64,000 bases of DNA. It comes from M0108 sp963841065. Lineage in GTDB: Bacteria; Pseudomonadota; Gammaproteobacteria; Chromatiales; Chromatiaceae. The position numbers and the translations under genes were made by a program. Numbering within the stretch: position 1 is the first letter of the stretch; every line of letters begins with the position of its first letter. The stretch covers positions 62,001-126,000 of the forward strand of contig CAWJBI010000044.1 of NCBI GenBank assembly GCA_963841065.1. The letters are read 5' to 3'. The notes beneath the pieces are model-generated. The model worked only from the letters and a program-made list of their open reading frames with translations. It ran no database searches and had not been told where the DNA came from. Below, in pieces: positions 10,560 to 19,974 of the stretch.

Positions 10560-12401
10560 ATGTTCCCCCTTCGCCCCACTCAAGCCCGCTGGTTCGAGAC
10601 CTATGTCCCCCATGAGCATACGGTCCGGGCCACCGAAATCCTGGCCCGAACCGGGGTGGTAGAGCTGGAGATAGACCCCCGCCTGGCGGACCCCCTGAAT
10701 ACCCACAAGCTGCGCTATTTCGTCAAGCGCGGGCGGGACCTGATCACCCGCCACCTGGAAGACCTGCCCGAGGGCCGGAACCGGCCGAGCGCCCTGCTGG
10801 GCAATCCCGTCCATGTCGCCAACCAGGCCCTGCACCGGCTGCGCGTCTGGAGTGCCCGCCTGGACTACCTCAAGGAGCAGGTGGCGGAGCGGCAAGCGGA
10901 GCGGGAGGACCTGCGGCTCCTCGACGAGGCCCTGCGCGCCATGCGCCGGGACGGCGTGGATCTGGACGGCCTCTTCAACGAGACCCGCTTTCTGTGCAAG
11001 TGCCTCTTCGCCTGCCCCAAGACCTGTCGCCTGGAAGAGAGCGAGGTCGCCACCCAGACCGCCCTGGTGGTCCGGGGACCGCGGCACGACTTCCCCTTCA
11101 TGATGGGCATGCCCGATCAGCGCGCCCTCATCCGACACCTGGTGGTGGAACAGGGCTGCGAGCAAGTCGGCATCCCCGCCTGGCTAGCCGGTGACCCTGA
11201 TGAGCGCATCCACCGCGTACATGACCACCTTATCGCCCTGGAGCGCGAGATCGCTCGCTTGGAAAGGCCCCTGCAGGCGTTGCGCGCCGACCCCAGCATC
11301 GCCGCCGCCCGGGCCGACATCGACACCCTGGCCTGGTATTTGGACAAGGCGGCCTGCTACCTCGGCGGCCAGGAACTCTGCCACGTTACCGGCTGGACCA
11401 CCGCCGAGGATCTGGATGGCCTGCAAGAGACCCTCTGGCGGGCCGGCATCGAGGTCGTGGTGCGCTTCCCCGACCCACCGGCCTCGGCGCCACCGCCGGT
11501 CACCACCCTGCAAAGCTGGTGGGCCCAACCCTACCGGCCCTTGCTCATGCTCTGGGGGACCCCGGACCGCAAGGAGGTGGACCCGAGCGGCCTCCTGGCC
11601 CTGCTGGTGCCCCTGCTCTTCGGTTACATGTTTCCCGACGTGGGCCATGGCCTGCTGCTGGTCCTCTTCGCCCTGTTTTTCAGCAAACGCTGGCCCGACA
11701 TCCGCTTCCTGCTGCCCTGCGGGCTCGCCGCCATGGCCTTCGGCCTGCTCTTTGGCGACCTCTTCGGCTTCGACGACCTGATCCCCGCCCTCTGGCTCAA
11801 GCCCCTGGAGCAGCCCATCACCGTCCTGGCGGTGCCCCTGGCCTTCGGCGTCGGGCTCTTGCTGCTGGGGCTGGTCCTCGCCGGCTTCGAGGCCCACTGG
11901 AACGGGGCCCTGGGCCCCTGGCTGGCGATGGATGCGGCGGTGCTGGTCCTCTACCTGGCGCTGCTGGGTGCCATGGCCTATCCCCAGGCCCTCTGGTTCG
12001 CCGCCCTGGCCCTGATCCATTTCATCATCGGCAGCCTCTGCCAGTGCCGCGGGGCGGGTATCCAGGCCCTGGCTGGCGCCCTGGGGCGACTGCTCTACAG
12101 CCTGTTCGAGTTGCTGCTGAACACCCTCTCCTTCGCCCGGGTAGGTGCCTTCGCCCTCGCCCACGCCGCCCTCTCCCACACCATCATGACCCTGGCCCAG
12201 GGGGTGGAGCACCCCTTGGCCTGGTGGCTGGTGGTAATCCTGGGCAATCTCTTCGCCATCGTGCTGGAGGGCCTGGTGGTCTTCGTCCAGACCACCCGCC
12301 TGGTCCTGTTCGAATTCTTCGTCCACTTCCTGCGCGCCGAGGGGCGACTGTTCCGGCCCATGGCGGGGCCGGTGGCCCCCTTGGGCCGGCGTTGCCGCTA
12401 G
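10560..12401 (+). CDS. Orphan V-type ATPase subunit I (subunit a homologue)
   Basis: 613 residues. The N-terminal half (1-340) is cytoplasmic and helical; the C-terminal half has about seven membrane helices with MFPDVGHGLLL, LSFARVGAFALAHAALS (carrying the conserved half-channel Arg) and NLFAIVLEGLVVFVQTTRL, all typical of V/A-ATPase subunit I. In a complete enzyme this subunit carries protons or Na+ past the rotor ring. No other V-ATPase subunit follows; the next gene is a P-type ATPase. The start at ATG 10560 gives a normal N-terminus (MFPLRPTQ). Confidence 0.88.
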   Translation: MFPLRPTQARWFETYVPHEHTVRATEILARTGVVELEIDPRLADPLNTHKLRYFVKRGRDLITRHLEDLPEGRNRPSALLGNPVHVANQALHRLRVWSARLDYLKEQVAERQAEREDLRLLDEALRAMRRDGVDLDGLFNETRFLCKCLFACPKTCRLEESEVATQTALVVRGPRHDFPFMMGMPDQRALIRHLVVEQGCEQVGIPAWLAGDPDERIHRVHDHLIALEREIARLERPLQALRADPSIAAARADIDTLAWYLDKAACYLGGQELCHVTGWTTAEDLDGLQETLWRAGIEVVVRFPDPPASAPPPVTTLQSWWAQPYRPLLMLWGTPDRKEVDPSGLLALLVPLLFGYMFPDVGHGLLLVLFALFFSKRWPDIRFLLPCGLAAMAFGLLFGDLFGFDDLIPALWLKPLEQPITVLAVPLAFGVGLLLLGLVLAGFEAHWNGALGPWLAMDAAVLVLYLALLGAMAYPQALWFAALALIHFIIGSLCQCRGAGIQALAGALGRLLYSLFELLLNTLSFARVGAFALAHAALSHTIMTLAQGVEHPLAWWLVVILGNLFAIVLEGLVVFVQTTRLVLFEFFVHFLRAEGRLFRPMAGPVAPLGRRCR

Positions 12402-12545
12402 CGGCATCACCCTCGCCATGACCTGCGTCATGCCAAGACCAGCGCCACGGCGGGTTGCGTTCCCCCGGCGCCGGCGGGAACCACCCACAACCGACTGGCG
12501 GTCATCTTTCCCCCCTTTCCGAGTCACGATCCGGAGCGAAGTGTC

Positions 12546-15257
12546 ATGAGTGATCCCTGGTATCGATTAAGCGTAGACGATGCCCTCGCCGCCCTGAAGA
12601 CCTCCCATGTGCATGGCCTGACCCCGTCGGAAGCGGCCACCCGCCAGGCCCACTTTGGCTGGAATGAGATCACCTTCAAGAGGACACCGGCCTGGATACG
12701 TTTCCTGCGCCAATTCAACGATGCCATGGTCATCATCCTGCTCGTCACCGCCGCCATCACTGGCCTGCTCACGGCGTTGGGCAGCCACATGCTCCCCGAC
12801 ACGCTCGTGATCCTGGGGGTGGTGGTGCTCAATGCCATCCTGGGCTTTATCCAGGAAGGGAAGGCCGAGGGAGCCCTGGAGGCCCTGCGCGGCATGATGG
12901 TACCGGAATGCCTGGTGGTACGCGGCGGGGATCTGCTCCGTATCACCTCGCGAGAACTGGTCCCGGGGGACATCGTGGTGCTGGAGGGCGGAGACAAGAT
13001 CCCCGCCGATGTGCGCTTCATCGACACCCGCAATGTCCATGTCGATGAATCCTCCCTCACCGGAGAATCGGTGCCGGTCGAAAAGAACCTGGCGGTGGTC
13101 GTGGGTGAGCATCTGGTGCCCGGCGACCAAAAAAACATCGGCTTCGCAGGCACCTATCTGACCCAGGGCACTGCCCGCGGCCTCGTCGTCGAGACCGGCT
13201 CCCACACCGTCTTCGGCCAGATCGCCGCCATGGTCAAGGCCGCGGACGCCGGCAGGACGCCCCTGCAACGCAAGATGAGTGAATTCGTGGGGACCCTGAT
13301 CAAGGCGATCCTGGCGGTCGGGGCCTTCAATTTCGCCTATGGCCTCTATCTGGGCTACGAACTCGGCTACAGCTTTCTAGGCGCCGTCTCGCTGGTGGTA
13401 GCGGCGATCCCCGAGATGCTGCCGGCCCTGGTAACCTCCATCCTCGCGGTGGCGGGCACCGTGATGGCCTCGCGCAAGGCACTGATCCGCAAGCTCCCCG
13501 CCGCCGAGACCCTGGGCGCCACCTCGGTGATCTGCTCCGACAAAACCGGCACCCTGACCGAAAACCACATGACGGTCACCCAGGTCCATGTTGCCGGCCA
13601 GAACCTGGCCGTCTCCGGGGTGGGCTATGACGTGACCGGGCATTTCTCCGGCGCCGGCGTGACCCTCGCCGCCGGTTCCCTGCCCGCCCTGGGACGATTG
13701 CTGGAGATCGGCGTGGCCTGCAACAATGCCCACCTGAGCGAGGAAGGCGGTGGGGTCGGCGATCCCACGGAACTCGCCCTCCTGGTCAGCGCCGCCAAGG
13801 GGGGCATCACCAAGGAGGGGCTACAGCGTTACGAGGAGATTCCCTTCGACTCGAGCACCAAGTATATGGCGGTGCTGGTGGAGTGGGCTGGACGCCGCTT
13901 CATCGCCGTCAAGGGCGCCCCCGAGATCCTGCTGCCCCACTGCTTGACCAGCCTGGACGCCACAGGGCAGCCAGGCCCCATCGATCGGGATGACTACCTG
14001 GACGCGGCCCGGGTCTTCGCCCGCCAGGCCCTGCGCACCCTGGGCTTCGCCTTCCGCGAGGTGGACGCCAGCCATCGCGACCTGCTCCACGCCGACCTGC
14101 GCGACCTGACCTTCGCCGGCCTCCAGGGGATGATCGATCCGCCCAGGCCCTCGGCCATCGAGGCGGTCGCCAAGTGCCGGGGGGCGGGCATCCGCACCGT
14201 CATGGTTACCGGCGACCATCCCGATACGGCCCAGGCGGTGGCGGCCCAGCTTGGTATCGCCGCGGAACGGGTGGTGACTGGAGCGGAACTGGCGGCGATG
14301 GACGACGACTCCCTGCGTCGGGCAGTCGAGACCGTCGCCGTCTTCGCCCGCGTGGCCCCCGAACATAAGCAGCGCATCGCCGCGGCCTTCCAGGCCAACG
14401 GTCATGTCGTCGCTATGACCGGGGACGGCGTCAACGACGCACCAGCCCTCAAGCAGGCGGACATCGGCATCGCCATGGGCATCGCCGGCACCGAGGTGGC
14501 GCGGGAGGCGGCGGACATGGTGCTGGCCGACGACAATTTCGCCACCATTGTCAATGCCGTGGAAGAGGGCCGCCACGCCTGGACCAACCTTCAGAAGGCC
14601 ATCCTCTACACCCTGCCGACCAATGCCGCCCAGGCCCTGCTGATTATGGGCGCCATCCTGCTGGCGGCCCTGGTGCCGGTGTTCGCGGCTCGCTTCGTCC
14701 TCGAGCCAGTGCAGATCCTCTGGATCAATTTGCTCGACTCGGTGTTGCTCACCCTGCCCCTCATGATGGAGCCCAAGGAGCGGGGCCTGCTGTCTCGGCC
14801 ACCGCGAGACCCCAAGGCCCCCATCATCGACGCCCTTTTTCTCCAACGACTGGTAGTCATGGGCCTGGCCGTGGCGGTGCCGGGCTTCCTGATCTACTAC
14901 CACTTCGGTGCACCCGCCGTGGTCGCGGGTGAGATCCTCGATCCCCTGCTGCTCACCCAGGCCCAGACTGCCGCATTCTGGGCGGTGCTCCTGGCCCATT
15001 TTGGCTATGTCGTCTCCGCGCGCTCCATTCACGCCTCGGCCTTCACCTTCAGTCCCTTCGGCAATCCCTGGCTGCTGGGTGGCATCGCCATCAGTATCCT
15101 GATCCGCCTCATCCCCACCCTCATGCCCGCAGCAGCGGATCTGTTCCGCACCGCCGAATTTCCCAGCGACTGGTGGCCACTGATCTTGCTGAGCTTCTTT
15201 CCCAGTTTCCTGGCGATCGAGGCGGACAAGCTCATAAGGGCACGGCTCATCCGCTGA
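12546..15257 (+). CDS. P-type cation-transporting ATPase (P2/SERCA-like)
   Basis: 903-residue ion-pumping ATPase. Order: N-terminal cation-ATPase domain, actuator with LTGES, membrane segment with PEMLPAL (PEGLP in most Ca2+ pumps), phosphorylation site DKTGTLT, hinge TGDGVNDAPALKQADIG, and a C-terminal membrane block. The family includes Ca2+, Na+/K+, H+ and Mg2+ pumps, so the ion cannot be assigned. The Met in PEMLP is unusual for SERCA types. It lies 144 bases after the V-type subunit I gene, so the two may be co-transcribed. Confidence 0.9.
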   Translation: MSDPWYRLSVDDALAALKTSHVHGLTPSEAATRQAHFGWNEITFKRTPAWIRFLRQFNDAMVIILLVTAAITGLLTALGSHMLPDTLVILGVVVLNAILGFIQEGKAEGALEALRGMMVPECLVVRGGDLLRITSRELVPGDIVVLEGGDKIPADVRFIDTRNVHVDESSLTGESVPVEKNLAVVVGEHLVPGDQKNIGFAGTYLTQGTARGLVVETGSHTVFGQIAAMVKAADAGRTPLQRKMSEFVGTLIKAILAVGAFNFAYGLYLGYELGYSFLGAVSLVVAAIPEMLPALVTSILAVAGTVMASRKALIRKLPAAETLGATSVICSDKTGTLTENHMTVTQVHVAGQNLAVSGVGYDVTGHFSGAGVTLAAGSLPALGRLLEIGVACNNAHLSEEGGGVGDPTELALLVSAAKGGITKEGLQRYEEIPFDSSTKYMAVLVEWAGRRFIAVKGAPEILLPHCLTSLDATGQPGPIDRDDYLDAARVFARQALRTLGFAFREVDASHRDLLHADLRDLTFAGLQGMIDPPRPSAIEAVAKCRGAGIRTVMVTGDHPDTAQAVAAQLGIAAERVVTGAELAAMDDDSLRRAVETVAVFARVAPEHKQRIAAAFQANGHVVAMTGDGVNDAPALKQADIGIAMGIAGTEVAREAADMVLADDNFATIVNAVEEGRHAWTNLQKAILYTLPTNAAQALLIMGAILLAALVPVFAARFVLEPVQILWINLLDSVLLTLPLMMEPKERGLLSRPPRDPKAPIIDALFLQRLVVMGLAVAVPGFLIYYHFGAPAVVAGEILDPLLLTQAQTAAFWAVLLAHFGYVVSARSIHASAFTFSPFGNPWLLGGIAISILIRLIPTLMPAAADLFRTAEFPSDWWPLILLSFFPSFLAIEADKLIRARLIR

Positions 15258-15401
15258 CCTCGTCGTCGCCGGCAGGAAGAGGGATCGCCTGCTATCCTCA
15301 TTCGCGTGCATCCTGACTTCGGCCTGTCATCGGGCCCTCTTAAAAGCCGTCTGGATGCATGATGCCACGCCACCAACCCTGCCAATAAAACGGAGGAAGC
15401 A

Positions 15402-16451
15402 ATGACCGAAATCCATGGTTTGTTGGGCGAAGAGGCACCCGGTCTCCTGGGGCACGTCTGCCAGGGCATTCCCCGGTCCCTGCTGCACCTGCCAGGACCG
15501 GACTTCGTGGACCGGGTCATGATGGACTCAGACCGTCGGCCGGGGGTGCTGAGGGCCCTACAGACCCTCATCGACCACGGCCGCCTGGGGGGAACCGGCT
15601 ATCTGTCCATCCTGCCGGTGGACCAGGGGGTGGAGCACTCGGGGGGAGCCTCCTTCGCCCCCAACCCCATCTATTTCGATCCCGAGAACATCGTGCGCCT
15701 GGCGATCGAAGGGGGCTGCAACGCGGTGGCCTCCACCCTCGGGGTGCTGGGCTCGGTGGGGCGGCGCTATGCCCACAAGATCCCCTTCCTGGTGAAGCTC
15801 AACCATAACGAGATGCTCGCCTACCCGACCATCTACGACCAGACCCTCTGGGCCTCCGTGGACCAAGCCTTCGACATGGGGGCCGTGGCCGTGGGGGCCA
15901 CCATCTATTTCGGCTCCGCCGAGTCGCGGCGTCAGATCCAGGAGGTGAGCGAGGCCTTCGCCCATGCCCATGAACTGGGGATGCTGACGGTGCTCTGGGC
16001 TTACCTGCGCAACTCCGCTTTCAAACACGAGGGCATCGACTATCACGAGGCCGCGGACCTCACCGGCCAGGCCAACCACCTGGCCGTCACCATCGAGGCG
16101 GACATCGTCAAACAGAAACAGGCGACCCGGGACGGGGGCTACACCGCCATCGGCTTTGGCAAGACCCACCCGCGGGTCTATGCGGAGCTCTCCGGTAGCC
16201 ACCCCATCGACTGGGTCCGTTATCAAGTGGCCAACTGCTACATGGGCCGGGTCGGCATGATCAACTCCGGAGGTCCCTCGGGCAAGGACGATCTCCACCA
16301 GGCGGTGCGTACGGCGGTGATCAACAAACGGGCGGGCGGCATGGGCCTGATTTCGGGGCGCAAGGCCTTCCAGAAGCCGATGGAGGAGGGGATACGGCTG
16401 TTAAATGCCATCCAGGATGTGTACCTGTCGCCGGAGGTGACCATCGCCTGA
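15402..16451 (+). CDS. fbaB: Class I fructose-bisphosphate aldolase (FbaB/DhnA type)
   Basis: 349 residues; glycolytic/Calvin-cycle aldolase using a Schiff-base lysine, here in EADIVKQK. LPVDQGVEHS near residue 73 and INSGGPSG near 287 are typical of the archaeal-type class I family. A strong GGAGGA ribosome-binding site precedes ATG 15402. It stands alone. Cleavage of fructose 1,6-bisphosphate is the best-supported reaction. Confidence 0.93.
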   Translation: MTEIHGLLGEEAPGLLGHVCQGIPRSLLHLPGPDFVDRVMMDSDRRPGVLRALQTLIDHGRLGGTGYLSILPVDQGVEHSGGASFAPNPIYFDPENIVRLAIEGGCNAVASTLGVLGSVGRRYAHKIPFLVKLNHNEMLAYPTIYDQTLWASVDQAFDMGAVAVGATIYFGSAESRRQIQEVSEAFAHAHELGMLTVLWAYLRNSAFKHEGIDYHEAADLTGQANHLAVTIEADIVKQKQATRDGGYTAIGFGKTHPRVYAELSGSHPIDWVRYQVANCYMGRVGMINSGGPSGKDDLHQAVRTAVINKRAGGMGLISGRKAFQKPMEEGIRLLNAIQDVYLSPEVTIA

Positions 16452-16676
16452 GGCACACCGGGCGGCGGCCGCCATCATGGGGGGCAGGGGAACATTTCAG
16501 GGATCAGGGCTCTTCCTGGGCGGAAGATTTGGGAAAAATCAATGCAAAGCCACCCTGAATCCATCAAAAATTCCGCTTTCGCTCAAGGGCTGGGTGGGCA
16601 GGTCCCCTTGCTCCCAAACCGGGAAGGACCGGCAAGGTTGCCTGACGCCCCGACGACGACCGCCCATGAGTTCTTC

Positions 16677-16722
16677 CCGGAGCACAACGCTCCGGAACCT
16701 CGTTGGCCGGGTCAACCGGCCA
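16677..16722 (+). promoter_or_regulatory. Two adjacent hairpins upstream of cytochrome c peroxidase
   Basis: CCGGAGC-ACAAC-GCTCCGG at 16677-16695 and TGGCCGG-GTCAA-CCGGCCA at 16704-16722 are two perfect 7-bp stems with 5-base loops, ending 26 bases before the start codon. They could structure the 5' leader. No riboswitch class is recognised. Confidence 0.4.
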
Positions 16723-16748
16723 GTCCCAAACGCTCGGGAGATCATTCG

Positions 16749-17750
16749 ATGAAGGCACTGACGACATTCACCCTCTCCGTTCTGACGGCCGCCGTGAGCC
16801 TTGCCGCCACCGCCTCGGCCATGAGGGATGAGCCCATCACCCCCATCCGCCCACCCCAGTCTATCAACCTGGGCATGGTGGAGTTGGGCAAGAAGCTCTA
16901 CTTCGACCCCCGTCTGTCCAATTCCGGCTTCATCTCCTGCAACTCCTGCCACAACCTGTCCATGGGCGGCACGGACAACATCAAGACCTCCATCGGCGAC
17001 AAGTGGCAGCAAGGCCCTATCAACTCCCCAACCGTGCTCAACTCCAGCCTGAATGTCGCCCAGTTCTGGGACGGCCGCGCGGCGGACCTCAAGGAACAGG
17101 CCGGCGGCCCCATCGCCAACCCAGGGGAGATGGCCTTCTCCCACACCCTGGCCATTGGGGTGCTCTGGTCTATCCCCGAATATGTGCGCGAGTTCCGCCA
17201 GGTATTCGGCACCGACCAGATGAGCATCGATCAGGTAACCGCCGCCATCGCCGAGTTCGAGAAGACCCTGGTCACCCCCAACTCCCGTTTCGACCTCTGG
17301 CTGCTGGGCAAGGACGACGCCCTGTCCTCGCAAGAGTTGGCGGGCTACCAGTTGTTCAAGGACAGCGGCTGCGTCGCCTGCCACAATGGCGAGGCCGTGG
17401 GCGGCAACTCCTTCCAGAAGATGGGCGTGGTCGAGCCCTACAAGGGCGGCGCCGAGGTCGAAGGCCGCGCCGCCGTCACCGGCAAGGACGCGGACCGCTT
17501 TAACTTCAAGGTGCCGACCCTGCGTAACGTCGCCCTGACCTACCCCTATTTCCACGATGGCGCCGCCGACACCCTGGGCGAGGCGGTGGAGATCATGGGC
17601 CGCATCCAGCTCGGCAAAAAGTTTACCCCGGAAGAGAATGCCCAGATCGTCGCCTTCCTCAAGACCCTGACCGGCGATCAGCCCAGCTTCCAGTTGCCGA
17701 TCCTGCCGCCATCATCCGATAAGACCCCGCGACCCCATCCCTTCAATTAA
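16749..17750 (+). CDS. Dihaem cytochrome c peroxidase
   Basis: 333-residue periplasmic enzyme reducing H2O2 with electrons from c-type cytochromes. The start at ATG 16749 gives a clean signal peptide (about 24 residues, ending ATASA) behind GGGAGA; an upstream in-frame ATG at 16542 would bury it. Two haem c motifs, CNSCH and CVACH, are present, and the C-terminal VPTLRNVALTYPYFHDG block is typical of the CcpA/MauG family. Together with katG and the rubrerythrin-like gene it points to peroxide stress defence. Confidence 0.93.
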   Translation: MKALTTFTLSVLTAAVSLAATASAMRDEPITPIRPPQSINLGMVELGKKLYFDPRLSNSGFISCNSCHNLSMGGTDNIKTSIGDKWQQGPINSPTVLNSSLNVAQFWDGRAADLKEQAGGPIANPGEMAFSHTLAIGVLWSIPEYVREFRQVFGTDQMSIDQVTAAIAEFEKTLVTPNSRFDLWLLGKDDALSSQELAGYQLFKDSGCVACHNGEAVGGNSFQKMGVVEPYKGGAEVEGRAAVTGKDADRFNFKVPTLRNVALTYPYFHDGAADTLGEAVEIMGRIQLGKKFTPEENAQIVAFLKTLTGDQPSFQLPILPPSSDKTPRPHPFN

Positions 17751-17776
17751 CCGATCAGCCACCTTACACAAACCAG

Positions 17777-17810
17777 AAACCCGCGCCATCCGGCGCGGGT
17801 TTTGGTTTTG
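17777..17810 (+). terminator. Rho-independent terminator after cytochrome c peroxidase gene
   Basis: AAACCCGCGCC (17777-17787) pairs perfectly with GGCGCGGGTTT (17792-17802) around ATCC, followed by TTGGTTTT. Confidence 0.9.
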
Positions 17811-17883
17811 AGCCACCCCGAGGTAGCCGTTGGCCCCCAAAGACGCCAATCGCCTGGGGGTACGGACTAGCCCAAGTGAGGGA

Positions 17884-18261
17884 TCAGTTAAACTCGACCG
17901 CGCGGAAGGCGTAAAAGAGACCGGAATTGCCCTCGCCGGTCCAGGCCAGGTATTCCTTGAACTGGTCTTCCATGGTCTGGTTGGGGAAACGACCGGACAG
18001 GGAGCCCTGACCATCCGGGAAGTCGCGGACGACCGGTTCGAAGGCGGCCAGGCGACTCAGACCCTCGGTCTTGGTCCAGGCCAGATAGTCGTTGAAGGCA
18101 TCTTCCATCGCCTGGGAGGGGAAGAGGCCAGTAGCGGAGACTTCGCCATTGAGGGCGGGTTCCAGTTGCCGGGCAGTGGCGTCGTCCAGGGCCGCAGCCT
18201 GGGTCGTCGCGCTGGCAAGCAAGAAGGCAAGACCGCCGGCGATGAAGGTAGATTTGAGCAT
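17884..18261 (-). CDS. Small exported protein with two internal repeats, unknown function
   Basis: 125 residues with a signal peptide (cut expected after about residue 23, TTQA-A). I do not recognise the family. The mature part carries two similar blocks: FPSQAMEDAFNDYLAWT and FPNQTMEDQFKEYLAWT, each followed by a short variable stretch ending in AF. The start at ATG 18261 is supported by GGGAGAG just upstream and a promoter at 18298-18326. No cysteines are present, so covalent haem or Fe-S binding is unlikely. A truncated paralogue lies at 19975-20097. Confidence 0.8.
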   Translation of the reverse strand: MLKSTFIAGGLAFLLASATTQAAALDDATARQLEPALNGEVSATGLFPSQAMEDAFNDYLAWTKTEGLSRLAAFEPVVRDFPDGQGSLSGRFPNQTMEDQFKEYLAWTGEGNSGLFYAFRAVEFN

Positions 18262-18297
18262 TGAGGCTCTCCCAAAAATGTGCGTGAAGTTAGGTAT

Positions 18298-18326
18298 ATT
18301 ATTATCCTCTAATATACTAATGTCAA
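18298..18326 (-). promoter_or_regulatory. Sigma-70-type promoter of the exported repeat protein gene
   Basis: On the minus strand: TTGACA (18321-18326), a 17-base spacer, then AATAAT (18298-18303), one mismatch from TATAAT. The start codon is 37 bases further on. The spacer holds the 18-base motif also found at 10377-10394. The rest of 18327-18574 contains no gene I can support. Confidence 0.65.
18303..18320. repeat. Shared 18-base motif, copy 2
   Basis: TATCCTCTAATATACTAA, one mismatch from 10377-10394. It lies inside the promoter spacer, a position where a bound regulator would block or aid transcription. Confidence 0.5.
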
Positions 18327-18574
18327 TACCTAGCTTGGCACTCAGAAATATGGTCAACCGCGGCAAGGCGCCGCGACCGTCGATTCCCGCCTGACCGGGC
18401 TCTTCACGACCGGGGAATGGCGGCACTAACTGCCAACCGCCTAGGGGGGGACCAGGCCATGATCACCGGCTGTGACCAGGTGGACCGCTTGCCGGAGGAA
18501 GATGCCTCATTGCTGAAGGACGAGCCTGGGCGTATCCGCCGAGTAAAGCGGTGTCTCAATCCAGTCTGCCGATC

Positions 18575-19453
18575 TCACGTATCCTGGGGCGCCAGGAGCG
18601 CTTGCCCCGGAGGTAATCCGTCCAGAAAATCCAGCAGCTCCGGGATGTGCCAATCGATCCGGTCCACCGAGTCGTGTCCGGCGCCCGCCACTTCAAGCAG
18701 GCGCGCCCCGGGGGCGCGACAGTTGGCCAGGATGCGGCGCGCGTCCGCCACCGGCACGATGCGGTCGTCCAGGCCATGGACCAGCAGGATCGGGCAGTCG
18801 ATATGGCGGACGGTATTGAGGGGGGCGATGGCGTCGAAGCGGTGACCTATGACCCATTCCACGTAGCGGATCACCAGGCGGGTGACGAAGGCCGGCAGAC
18901 GCAGGGGGCGCAGGTAGCGCTCGGTCACCTCGGCGGGATGGGCAAAGGCGGCGATGCTGATAACGGCGGCGATAGCCGGATTGCGCGAGGTCTCGAGCAG
19001 GGCGGCTCCCGCGCCAACCGAATGGCCCAGAACGGCGATGCGCCCAGCGCGGCTGGGGTGATGTCTCCCGAGCCAGGCGACGGCCATGCCGAGGTCCTCG
19101 GCAAAGCGCGGCAGGGAGGAAAAGGTGTCCGCGTCGCTGTTGCCGTGGTTACGGGCGTCGCACAGCAGGACATTGAGACCCCCCCGCCGCAGCGGCGCGG
19201 CCAGGGGCAACAAGTGTTCCGCGTTGCTCCCCCACCCGTGCAGTATTACCAGGGTGCCCTGGGCACCCGGCGCTGGCAGCAGCCAGCCAAACAGGGAGCG
19301 GCCGCGCGCCGTGGGGATGCGGACCTCCTCGAAGGCGAGGCCATAATCCGCAGGAGACCCTTGCTCGCGCACCCGCGGGGCACGAAAGCCCAGGTGTACA
19401 CCCAGCGGGATCGCGGCGAGAACCGCCAGGAGGATCAGGCTAAGCGTGACCAT
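18575..19453 (-). CDS. Alpha/beta hydrolase, membrane-anchored
   Basis: 292 residues. An N-terminal hydrophobic helix (about residues 2-20) is followed by an alpha/beta-hydrolase fold: oxyanion region HGWGSN, nucleophile GHSVGAG, acid in HGLDDRIVP and His in AGAGHDSVD. The full Ser-Asp-His triad is present. The substrate is unknown; similar proteins are annotated as esterases or dipeptidyl-peptidase-like. I chose ATG 19453 because it starts the membrane helix and lies 25 bases after the preceding gene; the longer frame from 19621 overlaps that gene. Last gene of a minus-strand set. Confidence 0.82.
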   Translation of the reverse strand: MVTLSLILLAVLAAIPLGVHLGFRAPRVREQGSPADYGLAFEEVRIPTARGRSLFGWLLPAPGAQGTLVILHGWGSNAEHLLPLAAPLRRGGLNVLLCDARNHGNSDADTFSSLPRFAEDLGMAVAWLGRHHPSRAGRIAVLGHSVGAGAALLETSRNPAIAAVISIAAFAHPAEVTERYLRPLRLPAFVTRLVIRYVEWVIGHRFDAIAPLNTVRHIDCPILLVHGLDDRIVPVADARRILANCRAPGARLLEVAGAGHDSVDRIDWHIPELLDFLDGLPPGQALLAPQDT

Positions 19454-19478
19454 CAGGCGCAGGTAGGACCGCTGGGTA

Positions 19479-19895
19479 TCAGAAGGTAAACACCTTGCGG
19501 TTGGGCTCCAACAGGGCACGGCCCATGTCGGCGGGTTTAGCGGGGCCAATGCCTTCCTTGAGATCCTCGGGCTTGTGCCCATTGTTCGGTAGATAGAGGG
19601 CGCAAACCGAGGCGGTGGCACCCTTCTTCAGGGCGCCATCTAGCAGTTGCGCCGGGGTGACGTTGTTTGGCTTGAGGGGCTCGCCCTTGGCCCCCTTCAG
19701 CGCCAGATCACCGGCCTGATCGCACAGCAGGATGCTGACCTGCGCGCCCTGCTCCTGCATCTGATTAGCCAGTACCAGGGCCATACCCTGGGTCATGGTG
19801 TCGTCCTCGGTGATCACCAGGGTCACCGGCTGGGCTTCCGCCAGGGCCAGGCTCGATCCCAGGGTCAGGGCAAGGGCACAGAGGGTCTTATTCAT
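19479..19895 (-). CDS. Exported DsrE/F-like protein
   Basis: 138 residues with a signal peptide (cleavage after about residue 21, ALAEA). The mature part resembles the DsrE/DsrF fold: VTLVITEDD at the first strand, MALVLANQMQEQGAQVSILLCDQAGDLAL in the central part, and a C-terminal strand ending VFTF. Cytoplasmic DsrE proteins carry sulfur as persulfide. Here Cys59 (LLCDQAG) and Cys98 (SVCALYL) are the candidate cysteines. The start is set by GAGGAG upstream of ATG 19895. A periplasmic sulfur-handling role is inference. Confidence 0.78.
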   Translation of the reverse strand: MNKTLCALALTLGSSLALAEAQPVTLVITEDDTMTQGMALVLANQMQEQGAQVSILLCDQAGDLALKGAKGEPLKPNNVTPAQLLDGALKKGATASVCALYLPNNGHKPEDLKEGIGPAKPADMGRALLEPNRKVFTF

Positions 19896-19974
19896 GATTT
19901 CTACTCCTCGACAGGATGGTGTAAGTGGGGAAGAGGTCATGGCCGGCACCGGGCTGGTGACCCTGGCAAGGACC

